DNA of 64,000 nt from CAVURS01 sp963795385 (GTDB lineage Bacteria > Actinomycetota > Actinomycetes > Actinomycetales > CAVURS01). Positions 1-8,423 of the stretch are shown here, piece after piece; within the stretch, counting starts at the first letter, position 1, and each line of letters opens with the position of its first letter. A program made the position numbers and the translations under genes. Under the pieces are notes generated by a model. It searched no databases and had not been told where the DNA came from. It saw nothing but the letters and a program-made list of their open reading frames with translations. The DNA lies in contig CAWCHK010000011.1 of NCBI GenBank assembly GCA_963795385.1, positions 62,001 to 126,000 of the forward strand, given 5' to 3'.

Positions 1-994
1 CGGCCCCCTCGAACGAGACGCCGTCCTCCTCGCTGGTGGTCAGGCGGAAGCCGGTCGAGCCCGCGTGGTCCTCCGCGTCGCCCCGGTCGGTGCCGTCCGG
101 GAAGAGGGTCAGCTCGAGCGAGCTGGCGCGGACCAGCTGCCGGATCTCCTCGGTCAGCTCTCGGCACAGCTGCTCCGTCGACTCCGCCTGCTCACCCCGG
201 CGGATGAAGTCCTGGACGACCTGCAGCGACTGATGGCGGCGGCGAAGGACCAGATAGGCGCGATAGCCCAGCGCGGTGAGCAGGCCGAAGACCCCGACGA
301 GCAGCGCGCCCAGGCTACCTTGGGTCACCAGCAGCGCGCAGGTCAACGCGATGGCGGTGTTCAGAGCCACGAAGAACGCCGCGGGCACCAGGACCTCGGC
401 GACCTCGACGACCGTGAGCGGGCCCTGGTTGATCCGGATCACCAGCAGGACCAGCGAGCTCATCAGGACGTCGACCACGGCGAGGGTCAGGTAGCAGAGC
501 CCGGCCGTCCGCAGCGACAACGGCCCCGGCCCACCCGCGAGCCGGTGGGCGAGGTCGACGACCAGGGCGGTGTCGAGCAGGAACGCCGCACTGTTGTAGG
601 CGAACTTCAGGGCGCTGGCTCGCTGGATCGCGAAGACGGCCATGGCCGCACCGATCCGCAGGGGCAGGAGGACCTGCGGCGGGAGGTAGAGCAGGCCGAG
701 CAGCAAGGGGACGCCGGAGAGGGAGAACGAGTAGGCCTGGCTGCGCACCTCGATCAGCGCCTGGCCCAGCTCCGTGCCCACGAAGGCCGCCCCGAGCGCT
801 GCGGCGACGAGGGGAAGCGTGAACGCCCCGGGGGTCGACAGCAACGGTCGTGCCGGCGCGGCCAGCGCCAGGGCGGTGCCGGCGACCGCGAGGACCGCTG
901 TCAGTCCCAGGGTCAGCGCGGCGGGGCTGACGAGAGCCGCGAGGAACCGCGGGCGCCGTCGACGGCGAGCGGCACCGACGGAGGCGCCAGCCAT
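1..994 (-). CDS. Membrane sensor protein with GAF-like region, truncated by window edge
   Basis: The reading frame opens at an ATG at 994 and stays open to base 1, so about 331 N-terminal residues are seen and the C-terminus is missing. Residues 1-215 hold about seven or eight hydrophobic segments, starting after a basic patch (ARRRRRPRF). Near residue 235 follows a basic linker with a coiled look (LVLRRRHQSLQVVQDFIRR), then a region from residue 255 (EQLCRELTEEIRQLV) that resembles the start of a GAF domain. In related actinobacterial proteins this arrangement precedes GGDEF and EAL domains, and two other c-di-GMP type proteins lie nearby, so a membrane-bound diguanylate cyclase or phosphodiesterase is likely. 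The output domain itself is outside the window, so this is inference. Confidence 0.6.
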   Translation of the reverse strand, partial: MAGASVGAARRRRRPRFLAALVSPAALTLGLTAVLAVAGTALALAAPARPLLSTPGAFTLPLVAAALGAAFVGTELGQALIEVRSQAYSFSLSGVPLLLGLLYLPPQVLLPLRIGAAMAVFAIQRASALKFAYNSAAFLLDTALVVDLAHRLAGGPGPLSLRTAGLCYLTLAVVDVLMSSLVLLVIRINQGPLTVVEVAEVLVPAAFFVALNTAIALTCALLVTQGSLGALLVGVFGLLTALGYRAYLVLRRRHQSLQVVQDFIRRGEQAESTEQLCRELTEEIRQLVRASSLELTLFPDGTDRGDAEDHAGSTGFRLTTSEEDGVSFEGA

Positions 995-1183
995 GACGCC
1001 TCCCGTTCCTGACGCTGGGTCGATGCCACCGATGCGGCCGCCCGGCTGCTGCAGGCGGTCGAGCACGCGCGCGCCGCAGCGCGCTCTCCCTTGCAGAATC
1101 GGCCACTTCCGGGCTGCGCTTGAGCCGGTGGAGATGCTCGGGCCGGCCGAGGACGGGCGCGCTCGACCGAAGAGGCCGCAGGC

Positions 1184-2818
1184 TCAGCTGAAGGCGCTAC
1201 TGGCCCATCGCGCGCGGTCCCACGAAGCATCGGCCCAGCGGGCCCGCGCCCAGCGGGCCCGGTCCCAGGACGCATCCGCCCAGCGGGCCCGGTCCCAGGC
1301 GCTGTCCGCCCACCTGGCCCGGGCCCATCCGGAGGACGTCCAGGCGTCGCCGGCCCAGCGGGCTCCCATCCAGACCCCGTTGGCCCACGCCGTACCGCTC
1401 GCCGAGGCGGCCGACCAGGTCTGCGGCTGCCACGGCGTACCGAGGATGTCGACCTCACCGGCGAGGACGGCGCCGCTGTCCGGGTCGACCAGATGGTTGT
1501 CCCCACGGGCCGCGTCCAGGGACCCCAGCCCGGTGGCCGGTGCCCAGGTCTGGACGGCAGGTACGGCGGTCGGCTTGATCGCCACTGCAGCGGTGACCGC
1601 GGCGGCGGCGTCCAGCTCGCCGGCCCCGGCGGCCAGGGCGCTCGCGCCGGCGATCGGCCGAGCGGTCTTGACCAGCACGCTCTTCACCTGGTCCGGCGTG
1701 AGCTTGGGGTTGGCCTGCAGGACCAGGGCCGCGGCGCCGCTGACGACGGCTGCCGCCTGGCTCGTCCCGCTGCCGCGGAAGAGCCGGCCGGTCGTGTCCC
1801 CGGCAACCAGGCCCTCGGGGTGGTTCACGTCGACGAAGGAGCCCGGGTCGCGAAGGCTCGCCACGGACCGGCCGGGAGCGACCAGGTCCACGTGCCGGGC
1901 CGCGGTGCCGACACTGGAGAAGTCGGCGACCGAGGGCGAGATCCAGCCGGTGGCCGTGCCGCGCGGGTCGGAGGCGCCGACGGCGATGACGTAGGGGTCG
2001 ATCGCCGGGTCGGTCAGCGAGCCCGCGAGCGCGCCGCCGTTGCCGCCGGAGACCACCACCACGAGACCGCGCTTCCACGCGTGCTCGGCCGCCGCGGCGA
2101 GCGGGTCGACCTGGTACGGCTGGATCGACCCGGTCCCGAAGGACAGGTTCACCACCCGGACGTTCATGCCGTTGTCGGTGCGGTGCTGGGCCACCCAGTC
2201 GAGGGCCGCGATCACCTGGCTGACATCGGTGCTGCCGTCCGTGGTGGCCAGCTTCAGGGCGAGGAGCTGCGCATCAGGTGCGACGCCGAGCTGCTTGCTC
2301 ATGTCGTCCGTCTTGGGCGCACCGGTCTTGGAGTCGACCGGCACGGTGTCCCTCGCGGCGATGATGCCGGCCAGGTGGGTGCCGTGCCCGAACGTGTCGT
2401 GCCCGGCCAGGGCGTCGCTGTTGCTCTCCAGCGACAGGTCCGGCCCGCGGACCACCTTGCCCGGTGCGTCCAGGCCCGGAACCGCCTCCACGCCGGAGTC
2501 CACGAGTGCGACCGTCACGCCCTTGCCCGTCACCGCGCGGCCGCTGGCGTCCTTCATGTTCCAGACGTCTCGGGCCCGCACCGCGTAGGACAGCGTGAAC
2601 AGGGACCCGGGGTCGAGGGATGCGACGTTGTTGCCCTTGGCGTCCTTGCCGGCCGCGTCGGCCTGGCTGTCGCCCCAGGTGGTCCCCTGGGTCTTGTGAT
2701 TCTTGCCGCTGGAGGCGTGCGCGGAGAGGGGGGAAGCGAAGCCGCCGGCCAGGCAGGCCACGGCGACACCGGCGACCGCAACCGCACGAGCGGGACCGTG
2801 CCACACCACTCCGCGCAT
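1184..2818 (-). CDS. Secreted S8 family subtilisin-like serine peptidase with W-rich C-terminal repeats
   Basis: The 544-residue protein begins with a signal peptide (hydrophobic core around residues 11-30, likely cut after SAHA). The catalytic triad is visible: Asp107 in VALVDSGV, His145 in FGHGTHLAG and Ser353 in GSGTSQAAA, with the oxyanion Asn260 in SGGNGG. An endopeptidase acting outside the cell is expected. Beyond residue 445 the catalytic fold ends and a repetitive tail starts in which Trp recurs every four or five residues (for example WARARWADASWDRARW). Similar W-rich tails are seen in other actinobacterial S8 peptidases; their role is not established. The start ATG is preceded by a clear GGGAGGT ribosome site. 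It is divergent from the diguanylate cyclase at 3042. Confidence 0.93.
   Translation of the reverse strand: MRGVVWHGPARAVAVAGVAVACLAGGFASPLSAHASSGKNHKTQGTTWGDSQADAAGKDAKGNNVASLDPGSLFTLSYAVRARDVWNMKDASGRAVTGKGVTVALVDSGVEAVPGLDAPGKVVRGPDLSLESNSDALAGHDTFGHGTHLAGIIAARDTVPVDSKTGAPKTDDMSKQLGVAPDAQLLALKLATTDGSTDVSQVIAALDWVAQHRTDNGMNVRVVNLSFGTGSIQPYQVDPLAAAAEHAWKRGLVVVVSGGNGGALAGSLTDPAIDPYVIAVGASDPRGTATGWISPSVADFSSVGTAARHVDLVAPGRSVASLRDPGSFVDVNHPEGLVAGDTTGRLFRGSGTSQAAAVVSGAAALVLQANPKLTPDQVKSVLVKTARPIAGASALAAGAGELDAAAAVTAAVAIKPTAVPAVQTWAPATGLGSLDAARGDNHLVDPDSGAVLAGEVDILGTPWQPQTWSAASASGTAWANGVWMGARWAGDAWTSSGWARARWADSAWDRARWADASWDRARWARARWADASWDRARWASSAFS
1190..1345 (-). repeat. Imperfect tandem repeats encoding the Trp-rich tail of the S8 peptidase
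   Basis: Copies of a unit close to gcccagcgggcccggtccca recur with spacers of about 9-12 bases through the 3' end of the peptidase gene. All copies keep the reading frame and place Trp (TGG) at regular intervals. The repeat arises from coding constraint plus duplication and is not an independent element. Confidence 0.7.
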
Positions 2819-3041
2819 GCTGCACCTCCCGGCTCGTCGATGACATTGCGTGACCGCGTGTCATCAGTGTGTGTACGAGTGGCCGCGGATCTGCGAGAAC
2901 GAGGTCCGGGTCACCCGGACGGCACAGTGCGGTCCCCCACCTGCCGCGATGACCTCAGGTGCGGCGCGCGGCCTGCCGATGCTCCCCCCATCACGTCGGG
3001 ACAACGGCGTCGACAGCGAACGACCAGGCGAGAGGGTCCTC

Positions 3042-4547
3042 GTGAGCGACCGGGCGGTCCAGCTGTCCGCGCTGCGCCGTCTGTATGCCCTGATCGGGCA
3101 GCTCAACGGGGGCCGCAGCCTCACCACGACCCTGCAGTCCGTGGTCGACGGGGTGGTCGACGGGCTGGGCTTCGGCGTCGCCGCGGTCAACCTGGTCCAT
3201 GCCGACGGCACCTTCGAGACGGTCGCGGTCGCGGGGTCGGACGAGGCCCGCGACCAGCTGCTCGGCTCACGCGTCCCCTCCGACGCCTTCGACGAGGAGT
3301 TCGCCGTCGCCGAGTGCTGGGGCGACCTCCGGTTCGTCCCGCACGACCGGCTCCCGGCCGACGCGGGCGGCTGGGTGCCGCCGGCCGACGCCTGCACGGC
3401 AACCGACGGGCCGGACGCCTGGCACCCGCTGGACGCGCTCTTCGCACCGCTGCGCTGCCCCGCCGGCACGCTGGTGGGGATGCTCTCCGTGGACCTGCCG
3501 CACGACGGCCGGCGGCCGGGGCCGCTGCAGCGGGAGCTGCTCGAGATGTTCGCCACCCAGGCCGGCATCGCCATCGACAACGCCCGGCTGACCGAGCACC
3601 TGCACGTGAGCGAGGAGGCCTTCCGGCTGGCCTTCGAGGGCGCCGGCATCGGCATGACGATGGTCAGCCTGGACCCCGCGGACCTCGGTCGCTTCCTGCG
3701 GGTCAACAACGCGATGTGCTCGATCACCGGCTACACGGCGGCCGAGCTGACCGCACGGAGCTTCGCCGACATCACGCATCCCGACGACGTCGGGCCCGAC
3801 GAGGCGGCCCTGACCCGCGCCCTCCTGGCCGGAGACGCACCGGTCTATCGCGCGGAGAAGCGGTACGTCCGCCCGGACGGCAGCCTGGTCTGGGTGTCGA
3901 TCACCACCTCCGTCGTGCGGACGAGCGCGGGCGACCTGCTCTACGGCATCACCCAGGTCGAGGACATCACCGCCCGCCGGGAGGCCGAGAAGGAGCTCCG
4001 GCACCGGGCCGCCCACGACCCGCTGACCGGCCTGGCCAACCGGAGCACGCTGCTCAGCCGGGTCGTCCAGGCCTCCGCCCTCTGCACCGACGGCTCGGCC
4101 GGCTCGGCCGGTTCGGCCGGCTCGGCGGCGGGCGCATTGCTGTACTGCGACCTCGACGGGTTCAAGCTGGTCAACGACACCCACGGGCATGACGTCGGGG
4201 ACCTGGTCCTGCGCGCCGTCTCGGCCCGCATCGTGGAGCAGGTGCGTCCCGTCGACACCGTCGTGGCGCGGCTCGGCGGCGACGAGTTCGTCGTGCTGGC
4301 CACCGGTCTCGGCCTGGCCGACGCGGCGCGGATCGGCGAGCACATCCGGGCCGCGATCGCGGCGCCGATCCCCCTGTCGGACGAGCCGGGCGCGGGAACG
4401 CTCGAGCTCACCGTCAGCATCGGGATCGCACCCGTGACCGCCGGCCGTCCGGAGGACCTGCTGCGCGCCGCGGACCGGGCGATGTACCAGGCCAAGGACG
4501 CCGGCCGGGACCGCGTGGTCGTCGTACGCTCCGCGGCGCTGATCTGA
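3042..4547 (+). CDS. Diguanylate cyclase with GAF, PAS and GGDEF domains
   Basis: I place the start at GTG 3042, six bases after AGAGG; the frame is open further upstream to 2850 but that segment lacks domain similarity. The 501-residue protein has a GAF domain (about 20-180), a PAS domain (about 189-315, SEEAFRLAFEGAGIGMTMV) and a GGDEF domain (about 335-495). The active-site motif GGDEF is intact at residues 412-416, and LTGLANR and DLDGFKLVND are present, so the protein should make cyclic di-GMP. There is no obvious inhibitory RxxD upstream of GGDEF that I can assign with certainty. No membrane segment is seen, so it is a soluble sensor. A run of GSA triplets interrupts the GGDEF domain near its start. 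Confidence 0.92.
   Translation: MSDRAVQLSALRRLYALIGQLNGGRSLTTTLQSVVDGVVDGLGFGVAAVNLVHADGTFETVAVAGSDEARDQLLGSRVPSDAFDEEFAVAECWGDLRFVPHDRLPADAGGWVPPADACTATDGPDAWHPLDALFAPLRCPAGTLVGMLSVDLPHDGRRPGPLQRELLEMFATQAGIAIDNARLTEHLHVSEEAFRLAFEGAGIGMTMVSLDPADLGRFLRVNNAMCSITGYTAAELTARSFADITHPDDVGPDEAALTRALLAGDAPVYRAEKRYVRPDGSLVWVSITTSVVRTSAGDLLYGITQVEDITARREAEKELRHRAAHDPLTGLANRSTLLSRVVQASALCTDGSAGSAGSAGSAAGALLYCDLDGFKLVNDTHGHDVGDLVLRAVSARIVEQVRPVDTVVARLGGDEFVVLATGLGLADAARIGEHIRAAIAAPIPLSDEPGAGTLELTVSIGIAPVTAGRPEDLLRAADRAMYQAKDAGRDRVVVVRSAALI
4092..4127 (+). repeat. Four tandem copies of a 9-bp unit inside the GGDEF gene
   Basis: The unit ggctcggcc occurs four times with one or two substitutions, encoding GSAGSAGSAGSA. 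It lies in a loop between the first helix (LTGLANR) and the DLDGF strand of the GGDEF domain. Because the unit is nine bases long, copy-number change would not break the frame. Confidence 0.85.
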
Positions 4548-4570
4548 GCGCGAGCCGTACGCTCGAGGCC

Positions 4571-5182
4571 GTGCTCCTCGCCATCTGCACGTTCTCGCTC
4601 GCGGCGGCGCTCATCGTCCTGCTGCCGGGCCCGGACACGCTCGTCGTGGTCCGCAACGTCATCCGGGGCGGTCGCCGCCAGGGCGTGCTCACGGCGCTGG
4701 GCAACCTGTGCGGCCTGGTGCTGTGGGTCGTCGCGGCGTCGGTCGGGCTCTCGGCCGCGCTGCGCGCCAGCGAGGTCGGCTACCGCGCGCTGCGCATCGT
4801 CGGCGGGCTCTACCTGGTCTGGATCGGCGTCCAGGCCTGGCGCTCCCGCGGGCTCGAGGCAACCCCCTCCCAGGGCCGCGGCGGCGTCCTCGGCCGGGGC
4901 TACCTGGCCGGCCTGCTGACCAACCTGCTGAACCCCAAGGTCGGCGTCTTCTTCGTCGCGTTCCTGCCCGGCTTCGTCCCTCGTGGTGAGCCGGTGGGCA
5001 CGACCACCCTGCTGTTCGGCGGCATCTTCGTGGTGCTCACGGCGGCGTACTGGCTGGTGCTGCTCAGCCTGGCGACCAAGGTCACGACCTGGATGAACAC
5101 CCCGCGGGTACGCCGCCGGCTGGACCTCGTGACCGGCGCGATCTTCGTCGGCTTCGGCGTCCGGCTGGCGACCGAGTCCTGA
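4571..5182 (+). CDS. LysE/RhtB family amino-acid exporter
   Basis: The 203-residue protein has the LysE family layout of about six membrane helices. The conserved N-terminal motif LLPGPDTLVVVRNVIRGGRRQG and the central NLLNPKVGVFFVAFLPGF are both present and typical of RhtB-type exporters. It should sit in the inner membrane and export an amino acid or derivative by proton exchange; the substrate cannot be read from sequence. It starts with GTG, 23 bases after the diguanylate cyclase stop, so co-transcription is possible. Its 3' end faces the insertion sequence. Confidence 0.88.
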   Translation: MLLAICTFSLAAALIVLLPGPDTLVVVRNVIRGGRRQGVLTALGNLCGLVLWVVAASVGLSAALRASEVGYRALRIVGGLYLVWIGVQAWRSRGLEATPSQGRGGVLGRGYLAGLLTNLLNPKVGVFFVAFLPGFVPRGEPVGTTTLLFGGIFVVLTAAYWLVLLSLATKVTTWMNTPRVRRRLDLVTGAIFVGFGVRLATES

Positions 5183-5186
5183 CGCC

Positions 5187-5209
5187 CGCCGGACGACGAG
5201 CCGCCGGCG
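5187..5209. terminator. GC-rich hairpin after lysE-like gene
   Basis: CGCCGG at 5187-5192 can pair with CCGGCG at 5204-5209 across an 11-base loop. It sits just behind the exporter stop codon and directly before the insertion sequence, between two genes that were convergent before the insertion. No U-tract follows, so termination is only inferred. Confidence 0.4.
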
Positions 5210-5214
5210 CTAGA
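5209..5214. repeat. Target-site duplication GCTAGA, left copy
   Basis: GCTAGA abuts the left inverted repeat of the insertion sequence and is repeated exactly at 6295-6300 on the other side. Confidence 0.88.
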
Positions 5215-5226
5215 TGTACCCGGCCG

Positions 5227-6192
5227 TCAGGTTGGTGACACGACGCGGCTGATCGGTGGGTGACCGCCGAGGGCGTGGTGACCGCGTTCAGTGTTGTAGG
5301 TCGCCAGCCAGGGGTCCAGGGCTGCGGTCCGGGCGCTGTTGCTGGTGAAGGGTTGCCGGTAGGCCCATTCGGTGGTGAGGGTGCGGTTGAAGCGTTCGAC
5401 TTTGCCGTTCTGCCAGGGGCAGTGCGGCCGGATGGTGATGTGTTGGCTGCCGGTGTCGGCCAGAGCCTGGGCGAATGCGACTGAGAGCACGTAGTTCTTC
5501 GCGTTGTCGCTCATCACCTGCCTGATGGTGATGCCGTGGGTGGCGAACCAGGCTGCTGCGCGCAGCCAGAACCCGGCGCAGGTGGTGCCCTTCTCGTCGG
5601 GCAGGATCTCGGCGTAGCCGAGCCGGGTGTAGTCGTCGATCGCGGCGTGGATGTAGTCGTAACCCAGCCCGCGCTTGTCGTTGGGGCGGACCCCGCGGCC
5701 TAGGAGACGCCAGCCCCCGCCGTCGGGGATCTTGCCGAGTTTCTTGACGTCGATGTGCACCAGATCCCCTGGCACCGGCCGTTCATAGCGCACCGCCGTC
5801 GAGCGTGAGGCTCGGACCACCATCCCGGTGACCGGGTCCAGCACCGCCAACGGTGGCCGGCCGTGGCGGGTCAGGATCCGCGAGACGGTCCGGGCCGGCA
5901 CCCCTGTGACCTCCGCGACCCGGTCCCGCCCGATCCGCTGGGCGTCGCGGCAGGCCAACACCACCGCCTCGACCTCGACCGGAGTCCGGGTCGGGCACGA
6001 ACGCGGACGGCTGGAACGGTCCCGCAGGCCGTCCCACCCCTCGGCGTCGAAGCGGGCTACCCACCGGTGCCCGCACTGGCGTGAGACGCCCATCTCGGCC
6101 GCGACGTGAGCGATCGGACGCCCTGCCTGGCGGACTCGCCGGACCAGCTCGACCCGGGCGTGGAACGTCAAACGAGCATTAGCGTGGGACAT
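5227..6192 (-). CDS. IS481 family transposase
   Basis: The 321-residue product starts at ATG 6192, with GGAGG six bases upstream; the frame extends to 6231 but without a better start. An N-terminal helix-turn-helix (about 10-45, VRQAGRPIAHVAAEMGVSRQ) is followed by an rve-type integrase core. The DDE residues can be assigned as Asp148 (LVHIDVKKLG), Asp229 (VMSDNAKN) and Glu266 (NGKVERFNRTL). No frameshift or stop is present, so the enzyme should be functional. Its ribosome site lies in a long inverted repeat, described separately. Confidence 0.94.
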   Translation of the reverse strand: MSHANARLTFHARVELVRRVRQAGRPIAHVAAEMGVSRQCGHRWVARFDAEGWDGLRDRSSRPRSCPTRTPVEVEAVVLACRDAQRIGRDRVAEVTGVPARTVSRILTRHGRPPLAVLDPVTGMVVRASRSTAVRYERPVPGDLVHIDVKKLGKIPDGGGWRLLGRGVRPNDKRGLGYDYIHAAIDDYTRLGYAEILPDEKGTTCAGFWLRAAAWFATHGITIRQVMSDNAKNYVLSVAFAQALADTGSQHITIRPHCPWQNGKVERFNRTLTTEWAYRQPFTSNSARTAALDPWLATYNTERGHHALGGHPPISRVVSPT

Positions 6193-6250
6193 GGAGACCT
6201 CCGGTTCAGTGGCTGACTTCGCAATCACCACCGCACTCGGAGGTCTCCAT
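6191..6250 (-). promoter_or_regulatory. Hairpin that can sequester the transposase ribosome binding site
   Basis: ATGGAGACCTCCG at 6191-6203 is the exact reverse complement of 6238-6250, separated by 34 bases. On the transposase strand the downstream arm holds the GGAGG Shine-Dalgarno and the AT of the start codon. A transcript that enters from outside the element would contain both arms and could fold so that the start is hidden; a transcript starting inside the loop would not. This is the logic known for IS10 and IS50 protection from read-through. The pairing is seen directly; the regulation is inferred. Confidence 0.6.
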
Positions 6251-6294
6251 CTCGTCCAGCCGACGCGCCGTCACCAACGTCCTGGCCGGGTACA

Positions 6295-6300
6295 GCTAGA
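6295..6300. repeat. Target-site duplication GCTAGA, right copy
   Basis: Exact copy of 5209-5214. Bases 6296-6298 are the TAG stop codon (CTA on this strand) of the VOC gene, so the duplication regenerated the stop codon. Confidence 0.88.
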
Positions 6301-6646
6301 GCTGCTGGGCGAGCCCGACGACGTGGCCCTGCGGGTCGGCGATCAGCGCGAACGACACCCCGGGCACGGTCACCGGCTCCTGCACGACCCGGCCGCCGAG
6401 CTCCACGGCCGAAGCAAGCGAACCGGCCATGTCCTGCACTCCGACGAAGAAGGTCACCAGGTCGCCGTCGCCCTGCAGCGGGCTGATCGCCGTGAACAGC
6501 GCACCGGGCACGCCCGTCTCGACGAACGTGTAGCCCGGGAAGGCCCCCTCCTGCGGGTAGGTCCAGCCGAACAGCGAGCCGAAGAACGCGCGCGTGGCAT
6601 CGGGGTCACTGGACCGGATCTCGGCATGGACGACGGGGTTGTTCAT
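6296..6646 (-). CDS. VOC family (glyoxalase-like) protein
   Basis: The 116-residue protein fits a small vicinal-oxygen-chelate protein with the paired beta-alpha-beta-beta-beta modules (HAEIRSSDPDATRAFFGSLFGW at the start, FALIADPQGHVVGL at the end). Candidate metal ligands are His8 and a C-terminal acidic site that is weak here. Members include lyases, dioxygenases and antibiotic-binding proteins, so the reaction is unknown. The insertion sequence landed exactly on the stop codon without changing the protein. Confidence 0.85.
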   Translation of the reverse strand: MNNPVVHAEIRSSDPDATRAFFGSLFGWTYPQEGAFPGYTFVETGVPGALFTAISPLQGDGDLVTFFVGVQDMAGSLASAVELGGRVVQEPVTVPGVSFALIADPQGHVVGLAQQL

Positions 6647-6737
6647 GGTTCCTCCACGGCTCCGCGGCCACCGTCGTGGCGGCCGTCACCAGTCCGACGA
6701 ACCAGGTGCCGCAGATCGACAGGGGCCCGGGCGCCGA

Positions 6738-8392
6738 TCAGTCGCGCTCGATCTCCCGGACCTGACCCGCGTCGACCTCCCAGCGACGGCTGAGCCGCAC
6801 GGTGTCGAGCATCCGGCGGTCGTGGGTCACGAGCAGGAACGTGCCACCGAACGCGTCGAGCGCCTGCTCGAGCTGCTCGATCGCCGGCAGATCGAGGTGG
6901 TTGGTCGGCTCGTCGAGGACCAGCAGGTTGACGCCGCGCGCCTGCAGCAGCGCTAGCGCCGCCCGGGTGCGCTCGCCGGGCGACATCAGCCCGGCCGAGC
7001 GGTTGACGTGGTGGGCGCCGAGCCCGAACTTGGCCAGCAGCGTCCGGACGTCGGCGTCACCCCAGTCGGGGACCTGTAAGGCGAAAGCCGTTGCCAGCGA
7101 ATGCGATCCGAGGAAGAAGGCTCGTGCCTGGTCGATCTCTCCGACCACCGTGCCGGGCCCGAGGTGGCGCTCGCCTCCGGACAGCGGCAGCCGCCCGAGG
7201 AGGGCAGCCAAGAGGGTCGACTTGCCGCCACCGTTGGGTCCGGTGACCGCCACCCGGTCGCCACGGTCCAGCTGGAGGGTCGCGGGGCCGAGGCGGAAGG
7301 TCCCGAGCTGGACCGTGGCCGCGCGCAACGCCGCCACCACGTCGCCCGAGCGGCCGGACTCGGCGATCGTGAACTGCAGCTCCCACTCCTTGCGCGGCTC
7401 CTCGACCTGGGTCAGGCGCTCGATCATCCGGTCGGTCTGACGGGCCTTGGCAGCCTGCTTCTCCGACGACTCGGCCCGGAACTTGCGGCCGATCTTGTCG
7501 TTGTCGCGCGACTTCCGCCGGGCGTTGCGCACGCCCTTCTCCATCCAGGCCCGTTGGGTGCGCGCCCGGGCCTGCAGCTCGGAGCGGCGGCGGTCGTACT
7601 CGTCGTAGGCGTCGCGAGCCCGGGCGCGCGCGACCGCCCGCTCCTCGAGGTACGCCGCGTAGCTGCCGCCGTAGACCGCGGCTCGTTGCAGGCTCTTGTC
7701 CAGCTCGATGACCGATGTCGTCGTGCGGGAGAGGAACTCGCGGTCATGGCTGACGACGACGAGGCCGGCTTCGGTGTCGGCGACGAAGTCCTCGAGCCGG
7801 TCGAGCCCGTCCAGGTCGAGGTTGTTGGTCGGCTCGTCGAGCAGGTAGAGGTCGCAGCGCGACAGCAACAGCACGGCCAGCCCGACCCGGGCGGACTGCC
7901 CGCCGGACAGTGCCGCGAGCGGCAGGTCGAGGTCGACGGTGAGGCCGAGATCCGCTGCCACCGGCGGGATCCGGTCGTCGAGGTCCGCGCCGCCCATGGC
8001 CAGCCAGTCCTCGAGCGCGGCGGCATAGGCGTCGTCCGCGCCTTCGCGCGGCCGGCCGGCTCCGCGAGGTCGGCGGCCGCCGACTCCATGGCCAGGGTGG
8101 CCGGCCCGACGCCCGTCCGCCGGTGCAACCACTCCCGCACGGTCTCCGCGCCGGCCGGGTCGGGCTCCTGGGTCAGGTATCCGACCCGGGCCGAACGGGG
8201 CGAGAGGTGCACCGAGCCGGCCTCGGGCGGGACGGCCGCCGCCAGGATCCGCAGCAGGGTGGACTTGCCTGCTCCGTTGGGCCCGACCAGGCCGATGACG
8301 TCGCCCGGCCCGACGGTCAGGTCCAGCCCGGAGAAGAGCGCCCGGTCGCCGTGCCCGGCGGCCAGGTCCCTGGCGACCAGCACGGCACTCAT
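6738..8392 (-). CDS. ABC-F family ATPase, frameshifted
   Basis: Two reading frames together give a standard ABC-F protein of about 550 residues with two nucleotide-binding domains. Domain 1 has Walker A GPNGAGKST, signature LSGGQSARVG and Walker B LYLLDEPTNNLD; domain 2 has GPNGGGKST, LSPGERTRAA and LLVLDEPTNHLD, joined by the charged linker rich in Arg/Lys (about 240-320). ABC-F proteins act on the ribosome, in translation rescue or antibiotic protection, and have no membrane part. The frame changes between about 8040 and 8100 in a run of GGCC/GCGC repeats; total length leaves a remainder of two, so one base is missing or two are extra. Sequencing error is the likeliest cause. Confidence 0.88.
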
Positions 8393-8423
8393 GACGCCAT
8401 TGTGGCGGCCGGCGACGGCGGGC

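Larger units (their letters stand above)
5215..6294 (-). mobile_element. Complete IS481-family insertion sequence, 1080 bp
   Basis: The element is bounded by imperfect inverted repeats: TGTACCCGGCCGTCAGGTTG at 5215 and, on the other strand from 6294, TGTACCCGGCCAGGACGTTG; similarity continues through TGGTGAC inward. Ends are TGT..ACA as known for IS481 elements. A 6-bp duplication (GCTAGA) flanks it on both sides. It carries one intact transposase gene filling most of its length. Exact target duplication and an intact transposase point to a recent insertion. Confidence 0.93.

Noticed and set aside
3187..3447. Short antisense open frames inside the diguanylate cyclase
   Set aside because: Arg/Pro-rich products without ribosome sites; typical high-GC shadows.
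1493..4192. Very long plus-strand open frame of about 900 codons
   Set aside because: It covers the antisense of the S8 peptidase and an alternative frame of the diguanylate cyclase; product is Arg/Gly/Pro rich without domains. High GC removes stop codons from antisense frames.
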